Below, piece after piece: positions 1 to 12,898 of a stretch of 64,000 nucleotides of DNA. Both the position numbers and the translations under genes were made by a program. Below the pieces are notes generated by a model. The model did no database searches, was not told the DNA's origin, and worked only from the letters and a program-made list of their open reading frames with translations. Origin of the DNA: Straminergon stramineum (Eukaryota; Streptophyta; Bryopsida; Hypnales; Calliergonaceae); the NCBI GenBank assembly GCA_963920665.1, contig OY987263.1, forward strand, positions 33,406,547 through 33,470,546, read 5' to 3'. Position 1 is the stretch's first letter, and each line of letters opens with the position of its first letter.

Positions 1-1091
1 TGATCATCTTAGTATGGTGGATATTTCTATAATAGGCCCTCCAATGCTTGAGTGAGTGGGTGACCCATCTAAGTGACCGACGCACCGCCATTGTCACATT
101 TTTGCAGATTCAAGTTGTTGCCCAAACACCCGCTCTCTCTTGCACTCCTACCACACTCATCTTTTCAAATTATCCAACATTTGTGATTCATCAATTTCTT
201 GTTTTTGTTGTTGCAATCACAAATTCACCATTCTTTAGGTTGAGGGTTCTAAAGTTCCAATTTCTACAAGTTCTATGCTACCAAATTGGATGGAGATCAA
301 TTTACACTCATGGGGATTTTCACTTGCGTGCTTCGAGAAGCAATCCTGTTTGCTTCACCAAGAATCAACAGATTTCGTGACTACGAGGTATGACTAATAT
401 GTCCCTTCTCTCGCATTGCAATTTTGATTGTCATTTTTAGGGTTTACAATTGAAATCACATACCCAATTCAATGTTTTTTTATTCATACAATGAAACATT
501 AGATTATTGCAAACATTAACGAAGCTCTCTCTTAAGTCTCTTCTATAGTAGTTGTCTATTTCCTTACCAACAATACACTCGTCACAACCTTTCAATGATG
601 CTAACCATACCCATGGCATTGTTTGGAAAGAAAATTTGAGATCGAGTAGGAAGATAATGTGGGTGTGCAATCCGTATGAGTCCTCTATTATTAGCTCAAC
701 CAATCTGTGTACAAAGTTTGTGCTGTTGACTACAAAAATGTTATATAGGTTATGGACTATTTTATGTCATTGAATACAAACCCTTAGACATTGAAGTCAA
801 ATTATTGAAAAGAATCAATTTAATGGATTGAGTTGGTTATTTTGGAAGTAACTAAATTTTAAAGCATTTACAAGAAGTGGGTCTTTTCGAGGAATTATGT
901 AGAAAACAGTGAAAGATCTTTTTGCTTGTCATTTGTGAATGTAAGAAGACTAGGAAGCAATTATTGAACTCTAGTCTTGGGGTATGTTGAGATAATGTGT
1001 AAAAAGGATATTAATGTTTCAAATTTCCTACTTTGTAGGATGGGTGCATGACCTTTCAAGGAGGATTTTCATTATACGAAACTTGCCTTTT
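1..1091. other. Gene-free stretch
   Basis: No reading frame here resembles a protein I know, and there is no clear repeat structure. Short open frames occur on both strands but lack splice context or recognisable motifs. Confidence 0.5.
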
Positions 1092-1349
1092 CATTAGAGG
1101 AGTTTTGGGGGGTTTTGAGGGCTGAGGGTCCCATGGGTTCCCCAACCCTGGGATTTGCCCCGCAGAAGCTACCTGACGTGGTACACCAATTGCCATGTCA
1201 CTTCTTTTTTTTTAATTTCTTTTTTCAACTTTCTTAAACATTTTAAAATTTTCAAAAAATAAAAATAAAAATCTAACAACAGCCATTCTTGGACTGTTGG
1301 GGGAACAATCCCGAAACAGCCCTCTAGACCCCCTAAAACTCCTCTAATG
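1092..1349. mobile_element. MITE with about 31-bp terminal inverted repeats
   Basis: The left end CATTAGAGGAGTTTTGGGGG and the reverse complement of the right end, CATTAGAGGAGTTTTAGGGG, match almost perfectly. Similarity continues more weakly for about 20 further bases through the GGGCTG segment. The element is about 258 bp with no coding capacity, so it is a non-autonomous DNA element. The target-site duplication is not clear. Confidence 0.7.
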
Positions 1350-2666
1350 TTTGACATTATCATCAAGCAAGCATGTTTTTCAAAATAAGAGTACAAAGAT
1401 GAGATTGCGGTCGTGGAAGGCAAAATTCTATTGGATGTTCCACAAAACATGTGGATGTCACAGGCAAAACAAGTTCATGTCCTATGCGACAAGAATGTTC
1501 TCTAAGACATTGGAAAAAACATAGGCGTGTTTTATACAACATCCAAGAAAACATAGACTTGCCATGTTGGCAAGCGATTTCAATTTCACCACATGTAAGT
1601 CTCTAGAGGTTACTAGGGGCTAAGGTAAAATGTTGACCAAATTTAAAAAAACAAGAGAAGGGTAGCCATATGGCACATTTTTGAAAACAACAACAACAAC
1701 TTTATGTTGCACTCTATAAAGATGATGTGGTGTGCCACATTAGCACACTTTGCCGTCATTTAAGATTTTGAACATTGTTTTTTTGGACATCAAATTGGGA
1801 CGTTAATTGAGACTTCAAGATGTTTTCTATGACATGAACTAGGACGTCAACTGAGATGTTCAAATGCTTTTTGTGACGACAACTTAAATAATTTTGTATA
1901 TGTCATATCATTTGATATATTCCATATGGTTTGTCTCCCTCCTTACCAGCCCACTTGTATAAATAGCTTATGTTCTTATGTCCATATACTCACAATAACA
2001 TATAGTTGCCAAATATGGTATATTATGTCTGGTGTATAATGTATTATATATATTGTATTATGTACTATGTATAGCATACAATGTGTGGTGTATTATATAT
2101 AATGTGTAGGTGTACTATGTATAGTATATGTCTAAGTTGATGTCTCAAAAAACTGAGACATGCACATCAAGCATGTCTTAAAAGACATCATTTGTGTCAT
2201 TCACACGTCTCCATAGACATGTCATAATACATAGTGGATGCTACATGATGTTCAAAAAAATTAACCTCATGTCATAATTGACACCATAATAAACATGTGT
2301 GTGTTATGACAAACATCCAAACAAAGAAGACTTAGGGCACAACGCACCCGCCACGTCATGAATTTTCATGTACTACATCATGTTCCATGTCAGCAAAGGC
2401 TTGGATGAAAAAGTTGCTGACATGGCACTGTCTACCCGTGTGGCAATGATATGGCTACCACATGGTATACTTTGGGCACCTTCTTTGACCATGTCTAAGT
2501 AGATGTCTCACAAAAAACATGGCATGTTTTCTTAGATTTTCGTATGTTATTGTTGCATCAATCTTGAAGAATTTTGTTAGATATCGAAGGTGACATGACT
2601 GATGTCAAGAAAAACATATGACCCTGTTCTAGAGCATGTCCATGGAAACAAGGGTTTCTTATAGTG
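1350..2666. other. Degenerate repeat tract ending in a CACTA-like terminus
   Basis: No gene is visible. The motif ATGTCTAAGTNGATGTCTCA occurs near 2130 and 2490, and many short GACAT/ATGTC words recur in both orientations. About 2030-2130 is TA-rich low-complexity sequence. The stretch ends at 2666 in GGGTTTCTTATAGTG, the reverse complement of a CACTA-type terminus, but I found no matching left end. It may be the right half of a decayed CACTA element. Confidence 0.35.
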
Positions 2667-3299
2667 TTTGGAACTATTTTAGCATTGGTTAGTAATAGTA
2701 ATTCTATGTTGGTTCTTATTGATAGTTTTCTAATCTTCTAATTGTTTGAAGCTGCAAAATGTCATATTTTCTCATTTCGCTAATGTAGTACTAATTAAGG
2801 TGTGGATTTAGGCATGGATGTTAAAGTAGCATATGCATTCCATTGTGGAAGACAACCATTCAGAGAAATTTACAAATCAATTTACAAATCAAGTGCACAG
2901 TACATTTTTTTGCCCCTTTTTTTTTGTGAAGACTATAGGTGCATGCATGCTTTTTCAGATTTCATTTATACTCTCTTTAGATTTGGCATAGTGTAAAAAT
3001 TGGCTAGATTTTGTGATCATTATTTTTTCCATTGCAATCTAAATATTCAAAGCTTAGGTGTAAGCAGGGTTGATTTTGTGTACCCTACATCCGTTATAAC
3101 TCTAGGTATGAATTGGTGTACATTGCAATGCTTTGTTTGGAGTATTTAATCATTCTTCTATTGAGGAAGATAGAAGATTAGAGTTTAGGACTACTTATTG
3201 GTATGTATTCTGATGCAAAAATATCAACTAGTGTTTGTGAAGCTTCAGACTATCGAAGCCAATATCTGTTGCTGAAGCTCACATTATGAAGCTTCAAAT
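2667..3299. other. Gene-free stretch
   Basis: AT-rich sequence without a recognisable gene or repeat boundary. Confidence 0.45.
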
Positions 3300-3565
3300 A
3301 ACTGGAAAGTGAGGCATTAGATTGCTGGAGCTCCTATAAGTTATTCAATCCAAAGTGTGCAAGGCTTTAGAATATTGGAAAGTATCGTGAGACTAAAAGA
3401 TGTTGAAGCTAGTGAGTGTTATTGGATACAAACATTGGGAGGCACTAGATTATTGAGAAGTATCTTGAGGCTTAAGGTAGTTTATATAAGCTACTGAATG
3501 TTGTACAATGCACACATTGCTAGGCTCTCAGATTATTGAAAAGTATTGTGAGGCTTAAGGGTTTT
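3300..3565. repeat. Degenerate tandem repeat, period about 80 bp
   Basis: Three or four diverged copies of a unit containing AGGC..TAGATTATTG.AAAGTAT.TTGAGGC start near 3310, 3361, 3440 and 3522. Spacing between the last three is 79-82 bp. Confidence 0.55.
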
Positions 3566-3828
3566 TAAGCACATATGTTGTTGACTACATACACTATCAT
3601 TGTAGAGGTTTCAAGGATGTGGATTACTTTATCTCAATAATCTATTTTGTTGTTGTATGTTTTTTGTGTTAGTTTTTTTAGGTGTAGTTTTAGGATTTGG
3701 CTAAATCGCTCATCTACTGAAGGTATGTCTTTTACTCCTTAGGTTCCTCCAAATCCAAATTACTCATCATTCTTGCATTGAATCTGAATAATTTCTTCAT
3801 GCTTCACTTGATTTTTTAATTTTGAAAT

Positions 3829-5145
3829 GTGTGGGCTTCTTTAGCATGGATGGCTAAACAACAGAAGTCTTTAAGGGACCATTTTTTTGCAAAGTCTAGA
3901 AAAGTGGAAGTTCTTTCCTCAACGTCTAAGACCTCTAGTTGTCCCGAAATTGGTGAATCAGGCATTGATCGACGTCCCCCTTCAGATGCAAAGATTGTCC
4001 AAAGCCAATGGAAGGAGCAATGGTGCATTTAGTTCGAATGGCTCCATTTCTCTCTAGACATTGGAAAGGTTTTTCGCAAGGTGTGTAGGGATAAAGGGGG
4101 CCGTTTAGCATATGCGAAAGAGGGCTTCAAAAATTTAAAAGTAAGTGCTTTCCAAGATGACATTCGGTCCAATGAATATAGATGTTTTATTTGGGCATTG
4201 CAAAGTAGTGGGAAGGTGATGGAGAAGGCAATCATTCAAGGTCAAAGGGTGTGTGATGAGGTTGTGGCTTCATTGTTTCGGGTAGCATACTTTTTAGGGA
4301 AGCAATCCTTACCCTACTCCAAATTTCCCTCTTTATGCAAATTGTTGGTGAGTGTCAAAGCTCCAATGACCTTATCTATGTATCATGATGAAAAAGCATG
4401 TGCTGATATAATGTGGTGCATTTCTATTGTAATTCAAAAGAAAATCATTAATCGTGTTCGAAATTCACCATTCTATAATATCATGATTGACAAATCTACA
4501 AATATTAGTGTGACAAGGCACGTTGTTATTTTTGCTACCATAATTGAGGAAGATTTGTCTGTCACTGTTTTTCTAAGTCTGCTGTAGATAGAAGGGGGAA
4601 AGAAGGATGCAGTTGTGATTTACGAAACATTAATTTCCCACCTTCACAATTGGGGGTTGGATTTAAGAAAATTTGTGGGCTTTGGTAGAGATGGCGCCAG
4701 TACCATGGTGGGCGTTCATGGTGGAGTGGCTACATGGATCAAGCAACAGGTAAATCTGTACTTTTTAGTATGTCATTGTGTTGCACATCGAACTAACTTG
4801 GCATCCCTTGTTGGTGCAAAGGTGCTGGATTGTAAGGTAATGTCTTCTGAGGTCAACTCTTTGCTTAATTCAGTTGCTGCCTTCTTTAACAAATCCAGCA
4901 AGCGCAAACATGTACTTACCTCCTTGCAAGAGGAATTGTTTGATTAAAAAAAACCCAATGAAACTGTACCAAAAAATATGGTGGCTTAGTAGGTAGCAAG
5001 CAATCATAGCTCTCTGTGATTCGTTGGAGTCTGTACTTTGTTTCTTCCGTGATGTACAAGGCAAGGATTTGGGTCAAGCAAAAGCTATCTTGGAAAGGTT
5101 GTCCCAATTCAAATTCATTTATGTTTTGTACTTCCTTGTGTGTAC
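3829..5145 (+). pseudogene. hAT-type (ZNF862/KIAA1586-like) transposase relic
   Basis: A decayed gene of the hAT-derived family with an N-terminal TTF-type zinc finger followed by an RNase H-like domain (DUF4371 type). One frame runs through three segments separated by TAG at about 4030, TAG at about 4585 and TAA at about 4945. Around 4081-4180 is the end of the finger region (AKEGFKNLKVSAFQDDIRSN); the expected first CxxC cysteine appears replaced in FRKVC. Two likely catalytic aspartates are visible, in IMIDKSTNIS (about 4480) and GFGRDGASTM (about 4680). After an A-run at 4945-4953 the coding similarity shifts by one base and continues, with one more nonsense codon, through SLESVLCFFRD to about 5140. 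There an unrelated repeat truncates it. No function is expected. Promoter and terminal repeats are not identified. Confidence 0.85.
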
Positions 5146-5253
5146 ATCCCTGACACTTCAATAACTACTGATGTACAATAAAGGTAGATATTTATATAGT
5201 GTGGAATGTCGATTAAGTAGTATGAGTCCCCTTAATACCCCTATTCAGTGTAG
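5142..5253. mobile_element. Truncated copy of the 48-kb MITE
   Basis: These 112 bases are nearly identical, in reverse complement, to 48058-48171. They share GACACTTCAATAACTACTGA and the terminus CCCCTTAATACCCCTATTCA. Only one terminal repeat is present here. The left boundary coincides with the point where the hAT relic loses coding similarity. Confidence 0.8.
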
Positions 5254-6340
5254 AAATCTTAAACCAGAACTGTGGGTATAAAATGCCATTGATTGCTGGG
5301 CAACCATCAATGGTTCATGCAACATTCAAACTGAAATTTTATGCTCAATTCTCAATCAAATGCTTGTTGGGAAGGTACTGAAATTGCGCTTCTACAAAGC
5401 AATAATATGCCTCATAACTTGAAGTAACAAGATCATAACAAGCAATCTATAAATAAGCAACACAACAAATATGAGAGAGACAGTAGTGGGGTTTGGTTTA
5501 GGGTGCATCTAGCTTGAACTCTAGTCTTTGTACAAAAAAAATTGAACCTAAAAAATGCATCATTTGGCTCTAATACATCAATTGAATGCATTGTCTTATT
5601 CAATAAACCTATTATATTAAGTATAGACTATCATGCAATCTATCACGACCCATTGTCACAAATTTGGTCACATTTTCATCCTGATTATTTCGTCTTGTCA
5701 TTTTGAATGTTTTTTCATCCGGGTCTATAGGACTTTGACTAGCAATTGAGTTCATATTATCTGAAGTTCAATGTTATGTTGCAACAGGTTTATACTAGTA
5801 TTTTAAATGGACACAAGGGCATTGAGATGTAACAATGGTTCATGCTACAACCTATATTCTCTCTACAATGGCTAATGCAATTCCATGCTCTGAACTCCAA
5901 AAAAATATTCAAATATCATGAGAATCAACATCATTTGCATGTTTGTCAAATTGTGAATATTTCAAATTCTATAAATGTCAACTTCCTTCAATTTTTGTGA
6001 GCAACAATTTGAAATGATGTATACCAACATGTCAATGCACAAAATGTTTTTTTGGAGTTCCAAGAAAAAATTGAAAAGATATAAAGTAATTCCAAATTAT
6101 GGCACACAAAATTGAGATTTAGACATGGCTAACTTTGAAATGAATTTTCTTTCAAATCACAACTAATTTCTTTCAAACCTCTATAGTAATATGTTATATA
6201 TCACATACTGTCTACAACTTTTCTATATCTACTTTTGGTCTTTGTCCATTGATGCTTATGGTAAGATTGTTCGAATGAAAAAAGTTTCAAATCTACACTC
6301 AGTTTTGTTCGTCACTGTACATTATATCAGAGAGTATATC
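5254..6340. other. Gene-free stretch
   Basis: AT-rich intergenic sequence. I see no gene or clear repeat. Confidence 0.45.
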
Positions 6341-8230
6341 AGAGTGGTTTTAGCTGGATTGAATTATGAAACTCTCGCCGGCGTCGTCAGCGTCGTCAGG
6401 TCCAAAATTAGGAGCATGTCGCTTCAAACGTGGTCGAGGCGAACTTGAAGTCGAGGACATGGGATGAGCATCGATTGACTGCATTTCAATTGCAATTCCG
6501 TGCTCTGGCTTCGGCACGTAATCGCACAGGATTTAACAGTTCATGTTTTTGCTAATCACTCTCTTATGGAGTATGTATGATACTGTGTTACATTGCTTAT
6601 TGTAACTATGCGTAATTAGTCGAAGTCTGAATATTGATGCGTTCCTTTGACCAAGATTGAGTTGGGAATTTTGACGGGCTATTCGATTCGTGTAAGATCG
6701 AGGTTCAATCGACCTGCAATTTTGCACACTGAGTAGTCTTTAAAGGTAAAATCACATCCACTACTACCGTTTTTTCAATTACTGCGAGAAGCACTAATTT
6801 AGTAATTTTTTCATTTCGGCACTTTTCTTGAGGAATGAAAGTGTTTGAGAACAGATGACGAAGAAGACATTCTCTTCTTCTTCTCCCAGTAGTCATTGAA
6901 AGAGTGAATGTAATTGTATTCTAGTTTTGCGGAAGGCAACGAAGCTGGGGTTTGGGGGTATCTTCTGTGGCTACGATGTTAGAGGATCTCAGTATGGACT
7001 TTCTGCCCTTTTGTTGCTGTTGTGGGTTTCAGGGTTGTAATGGAATCTAGGGTTTAGGGTTTAGGCAAAGTGTCGCAGGTTCTGGAAACTCTGGTTAATT
7101 AGGAAGCACAAAGTAATGCAAACCTGGATTATTATTACCGCAGGTTGACTCGAGCAGATGAAGCTATTACACTTGAAGCTCTGCTAATCCCGACGTGAGC
7201 ACTACAGCTTATCTCACAATTCACAATATATGTCCTCGTATTGAGCAGTGCTTACCATATGATGATCTCCGTTGATTGGTTTAGTGCATAATTCACCGTT
7301 AGTTGACAGGATCAGTGAAGTGAAGTTTTTATTCTGTTTTTGAATTGTACCTTTTGTGTTTAGAAGGTGTAGTGCCAGTACATGAAGCAGTCACTCGTTA
7401 ATCAGAAGTGCCTTCTCACATGAAAAGACTGTGTTTTTCTGATCTGAAACTGTTGGATGATTAGTCTGTGTCATTCAGTGTCATGTTGTTGGCAGGTTTG
7501 GCACAGAGGATCAACGTCAGGCCTTTCTTTCTGAGCTTACTTCCATGGTATATGAGTCGTAAAAGGCAGTTAATGCTGTTGATTAGTACCTTTTCTTTCC
7601 CAAATTCTATTCTACAGTTTGCAATCTGGCATGGCCGTAATAGTTGAAGTTTCTGAAGGGTTTGATATCAAACGTTTCTCGATTATTGGCTATTGCAGGA
7701 GTTGTTGTCATCTTAACAGCGGGAGTGACACGGCTCCTCTTCAGGTTTTTGCCGCTTAAGTGATCAGTGTATTGTTGGTTTTGACTTACTCTTCAAGCAT
7801 AAACTGGGATCTTCTCAAGATCAGCTAGCATGCTGCATTTTGACAACTTGTAATTTCGGCATCAAGCTTAATGCTGATCTTGCCGATCTTGCATTTTGAA
7901 CAGACCACAGCAAAAAGTGAGGACGGAAGCACAGATTAAGTACTCATTGAGGAGAAAGTAAGTTTGTTCAATCTAGTCTAATTTTTATTATCTCACGTAG
8001 TGGTACTTGCATAATATCCAGAGATCAATAAAGTCTGCAAAGATTCATTGATCTTTTAGTGGTGAGCTAAATGTGTGTTTTACACTTAGTTAGAAGCTTT
8101 ATTTGATTTCTATGTCCTCTTGGTGACTAGTCATTTATAAGCGTTGGCTGTGTCAGTGATGTCTACTTGGTAATGGCTGGCACATACGGGCGAGCCAGGT
8201 CCAGAAGGCATTTCATGTTTTTTTGGTCAA
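6341..8230 (+). other. Possible spliced locus of unknown function
   Basis: Less AT-rich than its surroundings. Two short segments with good splice signals read through in phase: 7144-7194 (acceptor CGCAG, donor GTGAGC) and 7496-7547 (acceptor GGCAG, donor GTATAT). Together they encode about 34 residues including DEAITLEALLIP and FGTEDQRQAFLSELTSM. Continuing into an exon after the acceptor at about 7699 gives five codons (ELLSS) and a stop; joining instead to about 7907 gives TTAKSEDGSTD and a stop. I cannot find a convincing first exon and do not recognise the family. This could be a small gene, a fragment, or chance. Confidence 0.25.
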
Positions 8231-10839
8231 AAAGGTAAGCATCAGCTTACTCTCACATTTGTGAACCTTTTTCTACTTTTGTGATTGGACCTGCTACAGT
8301 ATTCTGTTGCATATTGTCATTTGTGCTGCGGTTGTCTTCTTTGAAATTCTATATCAGAATTAAAATATTGATTTATGTAGACAAATTGATTACTGTAAAC
8401 AATGGTTTGGATAAAATTAGTTTACTTGCGCTAGAGTGAACTCATTAACCATGGTTACTTTGTTTACCAATGTATCATAAGAACCTTGATGTTGAACTTT
8501 ATCCAAGAGAATTTCTAGTTGGGTGTCTATGTGTAGGATAGTAAAGGACTATCTTTTTTTTTTTTTTCTTGAAACACATGGACGATTTCCATTGATGGGA
8601 AAGGACTATCTTTCAACCACCAAGAAGACAAGCTTGGGTGATGTTCACAGCCTACTTCATCAGTGCGTCTCTTCACCGTCCACTCGTTCTCTTAATTACA
8701 ATCCCGAGTTCCAAGATTTTTTTTTTTTTTCCCAGATTGCATAAACGTAGTTATTTTGATTTCCTAAACCCATTCTTGCTACTTAGGGAAATTGACTCGC
8801 AAATAATTTAGGGAACTCAAGTTCAAAATAATTTGTTGTGGTTTGAAATATCGTGTGAAGAATCTCAGGTGATTCTTGAGGATCTCCAAGTAAGTGACGG
8901 AGAGGAATTTGATTGGAAAGGAAGGAGAAGAGTTCAGCATAGCAATGTCAGCATTGGATGGGGGTCGTATCAATATTGCAGGTGATTATCTCTAATATCT
9001 TACAACTGAACAAATTTGAAGATAGCAATGTCATGCATAGGGCTCTCGTGGCTTGCACCTTCTTTCAAAGTCCATTGCAGACAGATTACTAACAGCATTT
9101 ATAATCCCTTTCCAGCCATTCCAATTCCTTCCTACATAACTCAATTGAGATAATAATCCATGAAGCTTTGCCTTTTTGTTACCTTGTGGTACTGTTGGGG
9201 GAGCTCAGTTCTGTGTAGATGCTGCACAGGGGTACGTATCATCTCCGAAACGAGTATGAGGAGATTCTGTTGGTAAAAATTATTTCAAATTTTTGGCACA
9301 TGTTTGATGGGGTCTAATCTATCCGTCGTAGTATATACTTGTGGTTTATTCCTTCTTTTTTTTCTCTTTGAATTATGAGTGTTGTTGAGTTTCTAGGGAT
9401 TTGATTTTGATATTATTTTGCATACTGATCATTTGACATTGCACTTGATTAGAGGGTTTTTGTTTACTCGATGAATGGTTTTCCTCAAGTATCATATTTG
9501 TAGTTAAGGTAAATATTGGAAGGGGCTAATGTTAGCATTTAGGTATATGGTTGATTTCATATCTATATATTGTTTAATTCTTGATACAATTCTTATTCAA
9601 AGCATGTAGTTCCTAGTTCTGAATTTCAATGGCATAAAGCAAGTTGTGCAAGTTCTAGAAAGCTATTGATCTCCTTAAGGTCCACTTTATACTAGTCCTA
9701 GAACTGGATGGAAGGCCAGTTGGATTTGTATGAATTCGAGCCTTCAACCCGGCCCCAATTAATAGAATGTTGTGAAGCTTGATTTTAGGGCCCAATTTTC
9801 AATCATGTGCTCTTGGATTTTTTTAATGCTCAATTTCTAAAAACATAAAACATTCACCTTGTCCTTTTTCTTCCTATTTTTTCTATTTCAAAAATAAAAG
9901 AAAGTTCTTTTACTTTTTGTGAACCTTTTTTGTTTTCTTCCCATTTTTTAAATTTCTTGTACTTTTCAAAAGTATATTGAAATGAAATTTGACTTCATTT
10001 ATTATTACATATTTTTTGGTTATTTGATTAATCAAGACATATTGAATCTCTTTTCCTAATGGCACTTAATATTTTTGATACCTTAGAAATGATACCCTAG
10101 ACCTTTATGTGCAACCAAATAGAACTTGGGAAATGACATATGTAGCATGTGAAATTTTAGAGCAATTCCTCAAGTAATTATTTAGCACCTTCCTCCACAT
10201 CTATCCAGCCTCTATTGACTTTGTCACTGCACCCCAAATTGTGCAACATGTGTGAAAAAACAAAAATAGAGAATTATACAACATGTACACATGCACCTAC
10301 AATAAAATCTATGATCCAAATAGAAGAAATTCAAACTATGAATGAATCTATCTTTGAATCCTTGCATTGAATTGCTAAATCCTAGGAAAAGTTGACATTG
10401 CAAGCTCAAGAATTGGTTAATGACATATCTATAATAACCTACCAACATTCAATCCAAAATTTAGGCATTGTAAAAATTGATCAACTAAGAAAATCAATTG
10501 AAATTTGAAATCTGCTTTGATTGAAACAATTGAGGAACAAAATTAATTAAAAAAATTAAATGAGGATCTAAATTAACTCCTGAGTGCCCATGTGCCCATG
10601 TATGGTTAATCTAAAGTTTCAAGCTCATTTTTGTACGGGTTGTTAAATTCCTTTGATCATTTTAAAATATTTTATGGGCAATTTTAAAGATTAACTATTG
10701 AAATCTTTTGTTTTTCACTAGAAAAAAGGTAAATATTTCATTTTTAGAGGTCTTCAAACTCATATATGTACCATAAATGAAGAGTAAAGCTTGCTCATTC
10801 TACTTCATTTCTTGGTTTTGAGCAAAGTTTGTTAATTTC
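8231..10839. other. Gene-free stretch with a poly-T tract
   Basis: No gene is recognised. A T-run at about 8552-8565 followed by GAAACACATGGACGATTTCC resembles the antisense tail of a retroposon and has a similar partner at about 47560. The rest is AT-rich with no clear repeat boundaries. Confidence 0.4.
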
Positions 10840-12044
10840 CACTACAAGGAAATGCAGTCCAAGATGACTTGTTTCTAAGAGAGAACTATCCGAAATGACA
10901 ATAGCCATATTATTGCTACCTCATGTTGTCAATTTGTGAGAACTTGTCAATTTTTTTTCAAATTTGTAGTTGATGTTTGGTTCTCTTCTCCCTATTTGCC
11001 AAAAATTCAAAGATTCTATTAGATTATTATAAACATTTACCTTTTCATCAATTGCCATAGATATCTTAATTTGGGTTATGTTTAGATGTCAAGCTCTTTC
11101 TATAAAGATGGAGTGGTATGAGGTAGAACAACCCATGTGGGATATGTCATTGAGAAGTTGCAAGAGTTTAACCGCTCATAGTTAAGTTTGAAATTGGAAT
11201 TGTATTAAAACTAGAATTTTAGACCTCATTTAGGCATAGTAGAATAATTTTTCAAAAAAAAATTGGAACTAAAAAAATTGGAAAATCAATTCAAGTTTCA
11301 TTTCCAGTGTTAGATATTTTGATCTTCCAATCAAAAGTTATGGACAAATTTCAAAGAGGATGTTTGAAAAGATTAAAAAAATTTCCCTTCTACCGCCTCT
11401 CTGAAATTTGTCCATAACTTTTGATTGGAGGATCAAAATATCAAACACTAGAAATGAAACTTGAATTGATTTTCCAAATGTTTTTATTTCAAAGTTGTTT
11501 TTAAAAAATTATTCTACTATGCCTAAATGAGGTCTAAAATTCCAGTTTTAATATAATTTCAATTTTAAACTTAACTATGAGTGGTTGAGCTCTTGCAACT
11601 TCTCAATGACATATCCCACATAGGTTGTTCTACCTCATACCATCCCATGTGTATATATAGAGCTCTCTTCTCTTTTCAAATCCATAAAACAAAAGTGGTT
11701 CATGAAGTGCAATGTAACAATGACCATTGGTTGTGAGTACTTTGCATTTTCGCTTAATATATGAAGGTTTAAATTTGAAGCAATTTCAATTTTGATATTT
11801 TGTCTTCCCCCCAGAATGCGGACACTTGTAACCATTGATTAGGCTATTATGCCAGCATGACAATGGGACAACTAACAAAGGAGGGTATTAGGAAATAGAA
11901 GTTGACAAAAATTCTAGCAAAATGACAAAATAGTTGACAGAATTTTGTCAAATTATTAGCTGAATCTTCAGGTTCCCACTAATAAAGCAATTGACAAACT
12001 TTGGTCAATTTTTTGTCAAATAAGACACAATTTCCCTTGTAGTC
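10840..12044. mobile_element. Non-autonomous CACTA element A, 1205 bp
   Basis: The left end is CACTACAAGGAAAT. The right end reads ATTTCCCTTGTAGTC, the same terminus inverted with the last base changed. Both ends are flanked by TTC (10837-10839 and 12045-12047), the 3-bp target duplication expected of CACTA (En/Spm) elements. Near both ends the words TTGACAAA and TTTGTCAA recur (for example about 10936-10960 and 11900-12020), like CACTA subterminal transposase-binding repeats. There is no transposase frame. The centre is a large hairpin listed separately. Confidence 0.75.
11092..11666. repeat. Long hairpin inside CACTA element A
   Basis: Arms 11092-11359 and 11398-11666 are about 270 bp each and roughly 90% complementary by eye, separated by a loop of about 38 bp. 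Landmarks include GGTATGAGGTAGAACAACC and TTAGGCATAGTAGAATAATT with their inverses. It shares arm and loop sequence with the hairpin at 56243-56598. A transcript would fold into one long stem. Confidence 0.9.
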
Positions 12045-12771
12045 TTCACTCGATTTGAGATCTAAAACATTCTATTTATCTATTTGTTTTGGAAATGGTC
12101 CCAATGGAAAGAGTAAAGTATTTTCACGATTTTTACCATTGAAAATTTAAACATGCAAGTGTGAATTTTGGAGTTATTTGCAATTTCTACTTATAAAAAA
12201 ATTGCATTTCAACAATTGCAAGGTGGATTGTGTAATGAGTTTGATAGCTCTTCATTTGAATTGAAGGTTTTTGGAAGTACATTTAGGTGTGCTAACACAA
12301 TTTTTAGTTGTTCATGTCACCTCTAATCTCAAAATAATTTTACATGCAAATTTTTGAAACATTGTAGGGAAGGGCAACATACTAAAAATGAAAAATGTAC
12401 ATTTCTCTTGTTCTAATCTCACAACTCGTATGCAATTTCACACTCAAAATTGGTGTGCATACTAATATGCAAGCTCTTTAAACATCTCTATGGTTAGAAT
12501 TAAAAGAAAAATTTGCTTCATTGGAGATAACTATAAGTCCATTCTCTTTTTTCATAGTCAAAACACACTTGGAAAGGCTTGGGCATTTAGAGTTTAACTA
12601 TACAAATTAATTGAGGAGCTTCATGAATTGAAAAAATGAATTGAGAAGTTAAAATTTGCTTTCTTGAATTCAGCTACTATAGAAATTGATTTATTGAAGA
12701 GCTCAAATCTACTTTCTTGAATCCAAATGTTTTAAACTTTTAGTGGATACCAACACTTTTTGCTATAGTGA
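12045..12771. other. Gene-free stretch
   Basis: AT-rich sequence. TTTTTGCTATAGTG ending at 12770 looks like an isolated CACTA-type terminus, but no partner was found. No gene. Confidence 0.4.
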
Positions 12772-12898
12772 CTATTTACTATTATTAGATTGGTCAAATT
12801 TTCAAATTTTCTTGTTGGCAAGTAAAAGGAGGTTCCAATATACCAAAGAACACAATACGTAGGTATTATGTGCAAAAGTTACAAAGGATCAAAGTGTC
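12772..12898 (+). repeat. Dispersed repeat, copy 1
   Basis: About 125 bp in the same orientation as 54676-54799 and roughly 75-80% identical by eye. Shared words include CTTGTTG.CAAG and AAAGGAGGTTCCAAT, ending in GGNTCAAAGTGT. At 54.7 kb the segment is open in one frame; here the equivalent frame has a stop. The parent element is unknown. Confidence 0.7.
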
